Shown piece by piece: positions 53,096-63,286 of a DNA stretch of 64,000 nt. The notes beneath the pieces are model-generated. The model did not search any database. It saw only the letters and a program-made list of their open reading frames with translations, and had not been told where the DNA came from. Numbering within the stretch: the first letter of the stretch is position 1; each line of letters begins with the position of its first letter. The position numbers and the translations under genes were made by a program. The stretch is from Corallococcus soli (GTDB lineage Bacteria; Myxococcota; Myxococcia; Myxococcales; Myxococcaceae). The stretch covers positions 1,178,001 to 1,242,000 of the forward strand of contig NZ_JAAIYO010000001.1 in assembly GCF_014930455.1 (NCBI RefSeq), in the 5' to 3' direction.

Positions 53096-54592
53096 TTGAA
53101 CAAGACGCTGCTCTTCCTCACCGTCCTCGTCATCGCGACGTGCGGGCTCATCTACGAGCTCATCGTCGGGACGCTCGCCAGCTACCTGCTGGGGGACAGC
53201 ATCACCCAGTTCTCCACCGTCATCGGCGGCTACCTGTTCGCCATGGGCATCGGCAGCTACCTGTCGCGCTTCGTGGAGCGCGGGGTGGCCCAGCGCTTCG
53301 TGGAGATAGAGCTGGCCGTGGCGCTCTTCGGCGGGCTGTGCGCGCCGATGCTCTTCCTCACCTTCACGCTCACCAGCGTCTTCCCCGTCGTCCTCTACGG
53401 CACCGTGCTGCTCATCGGCACGCTGGTGGGGCTGGAGATCCCGCTGCTCCTGCGCATCCTGCAGGACCAGCTCAAGTTCAAGGACCTGGTCAGCCAGGTG
53501 CTGACGTTCGACTACCTGGGCGCGCTGGCCGCGAGCGTGGCCTTCCCGCTGCTGCTCGTGCCCAAGCTGGGGCTGGTGCGCACGTCGCTGCTCTTCGGCC
53601 TGTTGAACGCGGCGGTGGGGCTGTGGAGCACGTGGCTGCTCGCGCCCGTGCTGGCCAACCCCCTGCGCCTGCGCATCAAGGCGGTGCTGCTGTGCATGGG
53701 CCTGCTCGTGTGCTTCGCGATGGGGGACCGGCTCAACACCTTCTACGAGGACCAGCTCTACGCGGACGAGGTGGTGCACGCGAGCAGCTCCCCGTACCAG
53801 CGCATCATCGTCACGCGCGGCAAGCGGGGCTTCTCGCTGTTCCTCAACGGCAACCTCCAGTTCGCCAGCATCGACGAGTACCGCTACCACGAGCCCCTGG
53901 TGCACCCGGCCATGGGGCGGGCCCGGAAGGTGGAGCACGTCCTCATCCTGGGCGGCGGTGACGGGCTCGCGGCGCGCGAGGTGCTGCGCTACCCGGAGGT
54001 GAAGTCCGTCACGCTGGTGGACCTGGACCCCGCCATCACGCAGCTGGCCACGGGCTACAAGGAGCTGGCGGTGCTCAACGGGCACGCGCTGACGCACCCG
54101 AAGGTGCGCGTCATCAACACGGACGCGATGCAGTTCCTCACCGAGGGCACGGGCACCTGGGACGTGGTGGTGGTGGACTTCCCGGACCCGAACAACTTCG
54201 CGCTGGGCAAGCTGTACACGACGGGCTTCTACAAGATCTTGAAGAAGCGCCTGGCGCCGGACGGGGTGGCGGTCATCCAGAGCACCAGCCCCCTGTTCGC
54301 GCGGCGCTCGTTCTGGTGCGTGGAGACCACGCTGAAGGCCGCGGGCTTCTGGACGCAGCCGTACCACGCGCTGGTGCCGTCCTTCGGCGAGTGGGGCTAT
54401 GTGATGGTGGCGCTGGAGCCGCCCGGCCGTCACCGCCCGCTGCCGGAGGGGCTGCTGTTCCTGGATGAGCACACGCTGGAGGCCCTGACGCGCTTCCCTC
54501 CGGACATGGCGCCCCTGCCGGCGGAGGTGAACCGGCTGAACAACCAGGTGCTGGTGCACTACTACGAAGAGGAATGGCGTCGGTGGAACTGA
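53096..54592 (+). CDS. speE: Membrane-embedded spermidine synthase-like aminopropyltransferase
   Basis: 498 residues. The first 225 residues carry about seven membrane spans starting LLFLTVLVIATCGLIYEL. The spermidine synthase domain follows: YRYHEPLVHPAM, the SAM/dcAdoMet motif LILGGGDGLAAREVL, VDLDPAI, then VVVDFPDPNNFALGKLY where soluble SpeE enzymes have a DSxDPxGP-type loop. It should transfer aminopropyl groups at the membrane, though the altered loop leaves acceptor specificity open. The start is TTG at 53096; no in-frame ATG or GTG precedes the first span. The end overlaps the next gene by 19 bases. Confidence 0.88.
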   Translation: MNKTLLFLTVLVIATCGLIYELIVGTLASYLLGDSITQFSTVIGGYLFAMGIGSYLSRFVERGVAQRFVEIELAVALFGGLCAPMLFLTFTLTSVFPVVLYGTVLLIGTLVGLEIPLLLRILQDQLKFKDLVSQVLTFDYLGALAASVAFPLLLVPKLGLVRTSLLFGLLNAAVGLWSTWLLAPVLANPLRLRIKAVLLCMGLLVCFAMGDRLNTFYEDQLYADEVVHASSSPYQRIIVTRGKRGFSLFLNGNLQFASIDEYRYHEPLVHPAMGRARKVEHVLILGGGDGLAAREVLRYPEVKSVTLVDLDPAITQLATGYKELAVLNGHALTHPKVRVINTDAMQFLTEGTGTWDVVVVDFPDPNNFALGKLYTTGFYKILKKRLAPDGVAVIQSTSPLFARRSFWCVETTLKAAGFWTQPYHALVPSFGEWGYVMVALEPPGRHRPLPEGLLFLDEHTLEALTRFPPDMAPLPAEVNRLNNQVLVHYYEEEWRRWN

Positions 54593-56217
54593 CGCGGCGG
54601 GAGCTGGTGGCCGCGTTCCTGGGCGCCTCCGTGGCAAGCGCCTGCCAGCGCTCGCGGGCCCCTCGCGCGACGGTGCCGGGCGCCATCGTGGACCGCGCGG
54701 TGGACACCGGCCACAAGCTCCGGGGCGGGCCGCTGCCGCGCGCGCAGGCCTTCGAAGCCGTGGACGTGCTGATTGTCGGCGCGGGCGCGGCCGGGCTCTC
54801 CGCCGCGTGGCGCCTGGCCGGCGCGGGCGTGAAGGACGTGCGCGTCGTGGAGCTGGAGGCGGAGGCCGGCGGCACGTCGCGCTCCGGCAGGAACGGCGTG
54901 TCCGCGTACCCGTGGGGCGCGCACTACCTGCCGTCGCCCTTAGAGGACAAGGGGCCGGTGATGCGCCTGCTGCGGGAGATGGACGCCGTCACCGGCGTGG
55001 ACGCGCAGGGCCACCCGTCGTTCGCGGAGGAGCTGCTCATCCAGGAGCCCGACGAGCGGCTCTTCTACCGGGGCCACTGGTACGAAGGGCTGTACCTGCG
55101 CGCGGGCGCGAGCGGGCAGGACCTGGAGGAGTTGGAGCGCTTCGACGCGAAGATGAACGCCTTCGCCGCCGCGCGCGACGCGAAGGGGCGCAAGGCGTTC
55201 GCGGTGCCGGTGGCGCTCTCCAGCGACGACGCGGAGTGGACGGCGCTGGACGCGCTGAGCATGGCGCGGTGGCTGGAGGCGGAGGGCTTCCAGTCGCCCC
55301 GGCTCAAGTGGTTCGTGGACTACGCGTGCCGCGACGACTACGGCACCACCAGCGAGCACGTCTCCGCCTGGGCGGGCATCTGGTACTTCGCCGCGCGGCA
55401 GAACGGGCAGGGCGAGAGGAGCGACGGGTTCCTGTCCTGGCCGGAGGGCAATGGCCGGCTGGTGCGGCAGCTCTTGTCGTCGCTGGGCCCGCGTCAGGTG
55501 GAGCCGAACGTGCTGGTCCACACGGTGGAGCCGGGGGAGGGCGGCTGCCGCGTGCACGCGCTGGATGCGCGCACCGGAGCGCCCCGCGCCTTCCAGGCCC
55601 GGCAGGTGGTGCTGGCGTGTCCCCGCTTCGTCGCCGCGCACGTGGTGGCGCCGTGGCGCCAGGCGCGGCCCGCGTGGATGGACGCCTTCGTGTACAGCCC
55701 GTGGGTGGTGGCGAACCTCACGCTGTCGGGGCCGCCCGCGTCGCGGGGCTTCCCGCTGGCCTGGGACAACGTCCTCTATGAGAGCCGGAGCCTGGGTTAC
55801 GTGGTGGCCACGCACCAGTCGCTGCGCCAGGACGAGCGCGGGCCCACGGTGCTCACGTGGTACCTGCCCATGGCCGGCGAGGACGTGAAGGCGGAGCGCA
55901 CCCGGGCGCTCGCCGCCACGTACGCGGACTGGGAGGCGCTGGTGATGGCGGACCTGCTGCCGGCGCACCCGGGCGTGGGCGCGCTCACGCAGCGGCTGGA
56001 GGTGCAGCGCTGGGGGCACGCGATGATCCGCCCCGCGCCGGGCTTCCTCTGGGGCGAGGCGCGCAGGGCGGCCGGGGAGAGCCTGGGGCGGCACCTGCAC
56101 TTCGCGCACACGGACCTGGGCGGCATGGCCCTGTTCGAGGAGGCCAACTGGTTTGGCGTGCGCGCGGCGGAGCGGATATTGGCGGAAATGGGATACAGCT
56201 CCGCCAGTTGGTTGTAG
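54574..56217 (+). CDS. Tat-exported flavin amine oxidase-like protein
   Basis: 547 residues. The N-terminus LTRRELVAAFLGASVASAC combines a twin-arginine motif with an imperfect lipobox (Cys24), suggesting folded export with its cofactor. The FAD-binding motif is VLIVGAGAAGLSAAWRL (about 66-82), then VVELEAEAGGTSRSG with the amine-oxidase-type GGxxR-like region. The C-terminus lacks an obvious complete second FAD motif, but reads HTDLGGMALFEEANWFGVRAA. It is coupled to the membrane spermidine synthase, which suggests oxidation of a polyamine or of an amine-bearing product outside the cytoplasm; that is inference. Confidence 0.85.
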   Translation: MASVELTRRELVAAFLGASVASACQRSRAPRATVPGAIVDRAVDTGHKLRGGPLPRAQAFEAVDVLIVGAGAAGLSAAWRLAGAGVKDVRVVELEAEAGGTSRSGRNGVSAYPWGAHYLPSPLEDKGPVMRLLREMDAVTGVDAQGHPSFAEELLIQEPDERLFYRGHWYEGLYLRAGASGQDLEELERFDAKMNAFAAARDAKGRKAFAVPVALSSDDAEWTALDALSMARWLEAEGFQSPRLKWFVDYACRDDYGTTSEHVSAWAGIWYFAARQNGQGERSDGFLSWPEGNGRLVRQLLSSLGPRQVEPNVLVHTVEPGEGGCRVHALDARTGAPRAFQARQVVLACPRFVAAHVVAPWRQARPAWMDAFVYSPWVVANLTLSGPPASRGFPLAWDNVLYESRSLGYVVATHQSLRQDERGPTVLTWYLPMAGEDVKAERTRALAATYADWEALVMADLLPAHPGVGALTQRLEVQRWGHAMIRPAPGFLWGEARRAAGESLGRHLHFAHTDLGGMALFEEANWFGVRAAERILAEMGYSSASWL

Positions 56218-56243
56218 CCGCCGTTTCGGGAAGGGATGGGCCC

Positions 56244-57512
56244 ATGCTGGACAAGCGCATCAGCCGTTCGGAGTTCCTGGCACTCAGCAGCCTGCTCGCG
56301 GGCTCCACGCTGTTCCCGTCGCGGGGCGACGCGGCCCCGGACGGCGGCGTGGCCCCGGTGCGCGGGGCCGGGAAGCCGGCCTCCGCCCGGCCTCCGGATG
56401 GCGGGGTGACGGCCTCCGCGCCGCCGTCCCAGGCGGAGCACGCCTGGCTGCGGCGGGGCTGCACCGCGTCGCTGGCCGCGGGCTCCACGGCGGAGGACGG
56501 CGCGGAGTACGTGCGCATCGGCGAATGGATGCAGCGCCAGAAGCTGTCCAGCGACGTGTACGGCAGCGGCGACTTCGTGCAGGCGTTCGAGAAGCGCGTC
56601 GCGGACCTGCTCGGCTTCGAGGACGCGTGCTTCATGCCCACCGGCACCATGGGGCAGCTCATCGCGCTGCGCATCCAGGCGGACGCGAGCGGCGTGCGGA
56701 CCGTGGGCGTGCACCCGTCGTCACACCACGTGCTGCACGAGGACGACAGCTACGCGGTGCTGCACCAGCTGCGCGCCGTGTACCTGGGGCCGTGGACGCG
56801 GCCGCTGCTGGCGGAGGACGTGGCCCAGGCGAAGGAGGCGCTGGGCACCGTCAGCGTGGAGCTGCCGGTGCGGTGGCTGGGCGGCCAGCTCCCGACGTGG
56901 GAGCAGCTCACCGCGCTCAAGCGCGCCTGCCGCGAGCGCAAGGTGAAGCTGCACATGGACGGCGCGCGGCTGTGGGAGAGCCAGCCCTTCTATGGCCGCT
57001 CCTACGCGGACATCTGCAGGGGCTTCGACTCCGTCTACGTGTCCTTCTACAAGCAGGTGGGCGGCATTGGCGGCGCGATGCTGGTGGGCGGCCGCGACTT
57101 CATCCGGGAGTCGCGCGTGTGGCGCCACCGGCACGGCGGCAACCTGTACCAGCTGGCGCCCTACGTGGCCTCCGCCGCCATGCGCCTGGACCCGGCGCTG
57201 GCCGCCATCCCGGGGTACGTCAAGCGCGCGAAGGCCCTCACCGCGCTCCTGGCGGCGGACCCCCGCGTCACCGTGCTGCCGCAGCCGGTGCAGACGAACA
57301 TGTTCCACGTGTTCCTGCGCGGCTCGCCCGGGGCGTACACCCGCCAGCGCGACCGCATCGCGCGCGAGGACAAGGTGTGGGTGGCGGGCGGCTTCGGACA
57401 GACGCGCGTGCCTGGCGTCGTGTCCACGGAGCTCCAAGTGGGCGAGGGGCTCGGGAGCCTGGGCGACGCCGAAGCGGCCCGGGCCTTCCTGCGCCTGCTC
57501 GACGCGAGCTGA
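56244..57512 (+). CDS. Exported threonine-aldolase-like PLP enzyme
   Basis: 422 residues. The N-terminus ISRSEFLALSSLLAGSTLFP resembles a Tat signal with a single arginine, followed by a Pro/Ala spacer to about residue 65. The beta-eliminating lyase/threonine aldolase fold follows: FMPTGTMGQLIAL, HLDGARLWE-equivalent KLHMDGARLWESQ, and PLP lysine Lys270 in VSFYKQVGGIGGAMLVGG. Cytoplasmic threonine aldolases have no export signal, so location is unusual. It begins 26 bases after the flavin oxidoreductase, on the same strand, and probably shares its transcript. The amino acid substrate is unknown. Confidence 0.85.
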   Translation: MLDKRISRSEFLALSSLLAGSTLFPSRGDAAPDGGVAPVRGAGKPASARPPDGGVTASAPPSQAEHAWLRRGCTASLAAGSTAEDGAEYVRIGEWMQRQKLSSDVYGSGDFVQAFEKRVADLLGFEDACFMPTGTMGQLIALRIQADASGVRTVGVHPSSHHVLHEDDSYAVLHQLRAVYLGPWTRPLLAEDVAQAKEALGTVSVELPVRWLGGQLPTWEQLTALKRACRERKVKLHMDGARLWESQPFYGRSYADICRGFDSVYVSFYKQVGGIGGAMLVGGRDFIRESRVWRHRHGGNLYQLAPYVASAAMRLDPALAAIPGYVKRAKALTALLAADPRVTVLPQPVQTNMFHVFLRGSPGAYTRQRDRIAREDKVWVAGGFGQTRVPGVVSTELQVGEGLGSLGDAEAARAFLRLLDAS

Positions 57513-57525
57513 CCTGTGGACGGCG

Positions 57526-57555
57526 CCGCCGGTGCCCAAAGGCAGACACCGGCGG
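57526..57555. terminator. Hairpin terminator between PLP-enzyme and cupin genes
   Basis: CCGCCGGTG (57526-57534) pairs perfectly with CACCGGCGG (57547-57555) around 12 bases. It starts 13 bases past the plus-strand stop and ends 24 bases before the convergent minus-strand stop, so it can serve both. Confidence 0.65.
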
Positions 57556-57579
57556 GAGGTGAAACAGAGACAGCGTCCG

Positions 57580-58065
57580 TCAGGCCGCCTTCTTGATGCT
57601 GTACTGCGGCTCCTGCTCCTGGTCCTTGAGGAAGAACTCGGAGTCCAGCAGCATCCCGATGCCGCCCTTGTCGTTGTAGAAGGCGATGGGGCCGTGCGCG
57701 GTGAAGTGCACCATCGACTCCTCCAGCGCGGTGGTGGCGGGGTGCTCGGCGCCCAGCGGCTCGAACTCGTAGTCGCCCGGGCGGGTGATGCCCATGCGGT
57801 CCTGCGTCGAGCCGGAGAGGATGAAGATCTCCGCCGGGCCCAGGTGACGGTGCGGCGCGAAGACGGCGCCCTTCTCCATCTTGAGGATGGCGCTCCACAC
57901 GCCCGTCTCCGCGCTCACGCGCAGCAGGCGGTAGGAGGTTCCAGGGCCCAGGGGCTTCCACTCCAGCTCCGCGGTATGCACCAGGACATCCATCATCTTT
58001 CCGGACATGACATCCTCCACGATCGGCGCTGCGTGTGTTGCTTTACCCATGATAACGCCCAACAT
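57580..58065 (-). CDS. ChrR-like cupin-domain protein
   Basis: 161 residues. One cupin barrel (about 45-140) has metal-ligand histidines and a glutamate in FAPHRHLGPAEIFILSG and GAEHPATTALEES. The layout (WKPLGPGTSYRLLRVS...) resembles ChrR-type cupins and related acetylacetone/dihydroxyacetophenone dioxygenase-like proteins. No zinc-binding anti-sigma domain is present, and no sigma factor gene is adjacent, so it is not a full ChrR. A small metal enzyme or sensor is likely. The ATG at 58065 follows AAGGAA by five bases; an internal ATG at 58050 is an alternative. Confidence 0.82.
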   Translation of the reverse strand: MLGVIMGKATHAAPIVEDVMSGKMMDVLVHTAELEWKPLGPGTSYRLLRVSAETGVWSAILKMEKGAVFAPHRHLGPAEIFILSGSTQDRMGITRPGDYEFEPLGAEHPATTALEESMVHFTAHGPIAFYNDKGGIGMLLDSEFFLKDQEQEPQYSIKKAA

Positions 58066-58252
58066 GGAATTCCTTGCAAGTTTGTCTCATGCACAAGGTT
58101 GTCACGTTTAACGCATTGCCCTCTGTCAGACCGGAGGGCGGAAGTTTCCACGATGACTGTTCAATGAGGACGCTCAGGGTCGCATTTTCTGATCAGACAG
58201 AAAGTGGGGTGGGGCGCGGACCCGCGTGGAAACCCGCAGGCGGGAGGAAGTG

Positions 58253-58663
58253 TCACCGCCCGCCTTCGTCCTCCAGGTGTGGCTCCGCGCTCGCATCCGC
58301 TTTCGCGTCGTAGGCCCTGCGCGCCGCCTCCACCTGCTCACGGTGCGCGAGCGCCCAGTGCGCCAGCGCGTTGAGGGGCGTCAGCACGTCGCGCCCCATC
58401 TCCGTGAGCGCGTAGTCCACCCGGGGTGGGATGGTGGGCGTCACGGTGCGCGTCAGGTAGCCGTCGCGCTCCAGCCCGCGCAGCGTGGCCGTCAGCATCT
58501 TCTGGGACACCGTGCCAATGGTCCGGCGCAGCTCGCTGAAGCGGTGGCTGCGCTCCGACAGCAGGACGATGACGAGCACCGACCACTTGTCGCCAATGCG
58601 GCCCAGCACGTTGCCGACCGAGCGGCAGACGTCGGAGGGGATGTCGAGGTGACCGAGTTTCAT
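58253..58663 (-). CDS. HxlR-family transcriptional regulator
   Basis: 136 residues. The winged-helix domain spans about 12-105: CRSVGNVLGRIGDKWSVLVIVLL, RFSELRRTIGTVSQKMLTATLRGLERDGYLTR and PRVDYALTEMGRDVLTPL are typical of HxlR/YodB/HypR regulators. The single N-terminal cysteine (DVCRSVG, Cys13) is at the position used for redox or electrophile sensing in YodB-type members. It faces the SDR reductase gene across 95 bases, the usual arrangement for a regulator and its target. Confidence 0.92.
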   Translation of the reverse strand: MKLGHLDIPSDVCRSVGNVLGRIGDKWSVLVIVLLSERSHRFSELRRTIGTVSQKMLTATLRGLERDGYLTRTVTPTIPPRVDYALTEMGRDVLTPLNALAHWALAHREQVEAARRAYDAKADASAEPHLEDEGGR

Positions 58664-58684
58664 CCAGGTGCCTTCTTGAAGTGC

Positions 58685-58713
58685 GAGAGGGTTCCCAACA
58701 TATACCCACTCTC
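58685..58713. promoter_or_regulatory. Inverted repeat in the HxlR/reductase intergenic region
   Basis: GAGAGGGT (58685-58692) and ACCCACTCTC (58704-58713) are inverted copies apart from two extra bases, spaced 11 apart. The AT-rich centre CAACATATA could serve as a -10 element in either direction, with TTGAAG 17 bases before CATATA on the plus strand. Location and symmetry suit an HxlR dimer controlling both divergent genes. Confidence 0.5.
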
Positions 58714-58758
58714 CTTTTGAAACCTGCTCTCCCAAGGGCAGGACGAGGTGGGTGACGC

Positions 58759-59799
58759 ATGCGCGAAGGTTTGAAGGACGACGTGGTGCTGGTGACGGGA
58801 GGGTCGGGCTACCTGGGGGGTTGGACGGTCGTCGCGCTGCTGGAGCAGGGCTACCGGGTCCGGACGACGGTGCGGAGCCTGGCCCGGGAGGCGCAGGTGC
58901 GGGCCGACGTCGCCCGGCGGGTGGAGGCGGGGGACCGGCTCTCCTTCTTCGCCGCGGACCTGCTGGCGGACGCGGGCTGGGAGCGGGCGGCGGACGGCGC
59001 GCGGTACATCCTGCATGTCGCATCCCCCATGGGCGTGGGGGAGTTCAAGTCCCAGGACCTCATCCGCCCGGCGCGCGAGGGCACGCTGCGGGTGCTGAAG
59101 GCCGGCGCGAAGGCAGGGGTGGAGCGGGTGGTGCTGACGTCGTCGCTCCAGGCCGCGCTGCCGCCGCCCGACCCCTCCCCGGACGCGCCCGCGACCGACG
59201 AGAGCGTCTGGACCGACCTGTCCTCGAAGGATGGGACGCAGTACACGCGGGCGAAGACGCAGGCGGAGCAGGACGCCTGGGCGTTCGTGCGACAGGGCGG
59301 CGCCGGGGCCATGACGCTCGCCACCGTGCTCCCGTCCGTCATCCTGGGGCCGGTGATGGGCCGGGACGTCTCCGGCTCGCTGGAGTTGGTGGCGCGGATG
59401 CTGAAGGGACAGCTGTCCCACCTGCCCCGGATGGGCTTCAGCGTCGTGGACGTCCGCGACCTGGTGGACCTGCACCTGAGGGTGATGACGGCGCCCGGGG
59501 CCGCGGGCGAGCGCTTCGCGGGGAGCGGTGACTTCCTCTGGATGACGGACATGGCCCGCGTGCTGCGCGAACACCTGGGCGCGCGGGCGGCGAAGGTGTC
59601 GACGAAGACGGCGCCAGACTTCCTGGTGCGGTTCGGGGCGCTGTTCAACGCGGAGGTCCGCCAGCTCACGCCCAACCTGGGCCTGCGGAGGACGTTCTCC
59701 ACCGCGAAGGCTGAGCGGCTGCTGGGCTGGCGGGCACGTCCGGCGGTGGAGGCGCTGGTGGCCAGCGCGGAGGGCCTGCTGCGCGAAGGCCTGGTGTGA
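58759..59799 (+). CDS. NAD(P)-dependent reductase of the dihydroflavonol-reductase-like extended SDR group
   Basis: 346 residues. The cofactor motif is VLVTGGSGYLGGWTVVALLEQGYRVRTTVRS (GxxGxxG near residues 14-20), with basic residues after the second strand favouring NADPH. HVASPMG and VVLTSSLQAAL follow; the catalytic Tyr/Lys pair is in QYTRAKTQAEQDAW. This group reduces aldehydes and ketones. The divergent HxlR-type regulator suggests induction by a reactive carbonyl or quinone compound. The ATG at 58759 is the first start after the shared promoter region. Confidence 0.9.
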   Translation: MREGLKDDVVLVTGGSGYLGGWTVVALLEQGYRVRTTVRSLAREAQVRADVARRVEAGDRLSFFAADLLADAGWERAADGARYILHVASPMGVGEFKSQDLIRPAREGTLRVLKAGAKAGVERVVLTSSLQAALPPPDPSPDAPATDESVWTDLSSKDGTQYTRAKTQAEQDAWAFVRQGGAGAMTLATVLPSVILGPVMGRDVSGSLELVARMLKGQLSHLPRMGFSVVDVRDLVDLHLRVMTAPGAAGERFAGSGDFLWMTDMARVLREHLGARAAKVSTKTAPDFLVRFGALFNAEVRQLTPNLGLRRTFSTAKAERLLGWRARPAVEALVASAEGLLREGLV

Positions 59800-59869
59800 G
59801 GCTTCGCGCGGCGCGCGCCCCCGGACGCGTGCTCCTGGACGGTCGGAGGTTGCTATCCTCCCGGGCCTG

Positions 59870-61012
59870 ATGCCCCGCCTCCTCGCGCCCACGCAGGCCT
59901 GGCTGTTCGGCCCATCCGTGGACCTCGCCGTGTTCGCTGGCAGCGCGCTCGCGTCCGTCGCGTTCGTGCTGGCCGCGCCGTGGCTGGGCGCGGTGGGGGA
60001 CACGCCGGCGTGGGCGTGGCTGCTGTTCGTGGTGGGCGTGGACGTGGCGCACGTCTGGTCCACGCTGTTCCGCACGTACCTGGACGGCGAGGAGGTGGAG
60101 CGCCGTCCGGGCCTCTACGTGGGCGCGCCGCTCGCCGCGTACGCGGTGGGTGTGCTCGCGTACTCCGCGTCCCCGGGCGCGTTCTGGACCGTGTTCGCCT
60201 ACGTGGCGCTGTTCCACTTCATCCGCCAGCAGTACGGCTGGGCGGCGCTCTACGACCGCAAGGCGCGCGCCTCCGCCTGGGAGCGGCGCCTGGACGCGGC
60301 GGCCGTCTACGCCGCGACGCTGGGCCCCGTCATCTGGTGGCACGCGAACCTGCCCCGCGCCTTCTGGTGGTTCGTGGAGCATGACTTCCTCGCGGGCCTG
60401 CCCCGGTGGGCGGGCACGGCAGCGCTGGCGGCGCACGCGGTGGTGCTCGGCGCGTGGGCCGTGTTCCAGGGCGCGCGCGTGGCGCGGGGCGAAGGCTTGC
60501 AGGCGGGCAAGGTGCTGCTGGTGGCGGCGACCTGGGTCGCGTGGTTCGGCGGCATCGTGCTGGCGCGCGACGACTTCGCCTTCACGGTGATGAACGTGAT
60601 GCTGCATGGCGTGCCCTACTTCGCGCTGCTGTTCCGCTACGCGCGCGGACGTCACGCGGAAGGCGGCTTCGGCGCGAAGGGCGTGCTCCTGCGCGCGGGG
60701 CTGCCGGGGTTCCTGCTGTTCCTCGGGGTGCTGGCGCTGCTGGAAGAGGGCCTGTGGGACTTGCTGGTGTGGCATGACCGCCCGGTGCTGTTCGGAGACA
60801 GCGGCCTCGCGCTGGAGGCCGACCTGATGGCGCTGGTGGTGCCGCTGCTGGCGCTGCCCCAGGCGACGCACTACGTGCTGGACGCGTTCGTCTGGAAGGC
60901 CGGCCGGGAGCCCGCGCTGCTGAACAGGCTGGGCTGGGGGAAGGGGACCCAGAATCCAGGAACCGGCAGCCAACCTTACAAGGCGGTAGCCATTCCCGGC
61001 GTAGGTGAATAG
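59870..61012 (+). CDS. Polytopic membrane protein of unknown function with conserved-looking histidines
   Basis: 380 residues with about eight to nine hydrophobic spans. Histidines sit within or beside spans in four places: DVAHVWSTLFRTYLD, FHFIRQQYGW, VMLHGVPYFALLFRY and PQATHYVLDAFVWK. This pattern recalls membrane enzymes that bind metal through histidines, and is vaguely like Brp/Blh carotenoid dioxygenases, but the family is not established. It starts 70 bases after the reductase and ends 12 bases before the trehalose gene, so it may be co-transcribed with one or both. Confidence 0.78.
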   Translation: MPRLLAPTQAWLFGPSVDLAVFAGSALASVAFVLAAPWLGAVGDTPAWAWLLFVVGVDVAHVWSTLFRTYLDGEEVERRPGLYVGAPLAAYAVGVLAYSASPGAFWTVFAYVALFHFIRQQYGWAALYDRKARASAWERRLDAAAVYAATLGPVIWWHANLPRAFWWFVEHDFLAGLPRWAGTAALAAHAVVLGAWAVFQGARVARGEGLQAGKVLLVAATWVAWFGGIVLARDDFAFTVMNVMLHGVPYFALLFRYARGRHAEGGFGAKGVLLRAGLPGFLLFLGVLALLEEGLWDLLVWHDRPVLFGDSGLALEADLMALVVPLLALPQATHYVLDAFVWKAGREPALLNRLGWGKGTQNPGTGSQPYKAVAIPGVGE

Positions 61013-61024
61013 AGCATATGGGCC

Positions 61025-63196
<2,172 letters not shown>

Positions 63197-63198
63197 CG

Positions 63199-63272
63199 GC
63201 GCGGGCCGGTCTGGCTGTGCTCCCGCGCAGGGGCGACGCCGCCAGCGACCCGGTGAGAGGGTCGCCAGCGGC
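63199..63272. terminator. Two hairpins between the trehalose gene and the last gene
   Basis: GCGCGGG (63199-63205) pairs with CCCGCGC (63222-63228). Next, GCGACCC (63245-63251) pairs with GGGTCGC (63259-63265), extended after a 2-base internal loop by GCCGC/GCGGC (63238-63242 and 63268-63272). The first immediately follows the plus-strand stop, and the second precedes the convergent minus-strand stop at 63287. Confidence 0.65.
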
Positions 63273-63286
63273 GCGCGCTTGTCAGG

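Noticed and set aside
58188-58197. TCTGATCAGA palindrome upstream of the cupin gene
   Set aside because: A 10-bp palindrome alone is weak evidence, and no promoter elements could be placed relative to it. No ECF sigma factor is adjacent to support a ChrR-type circuit.
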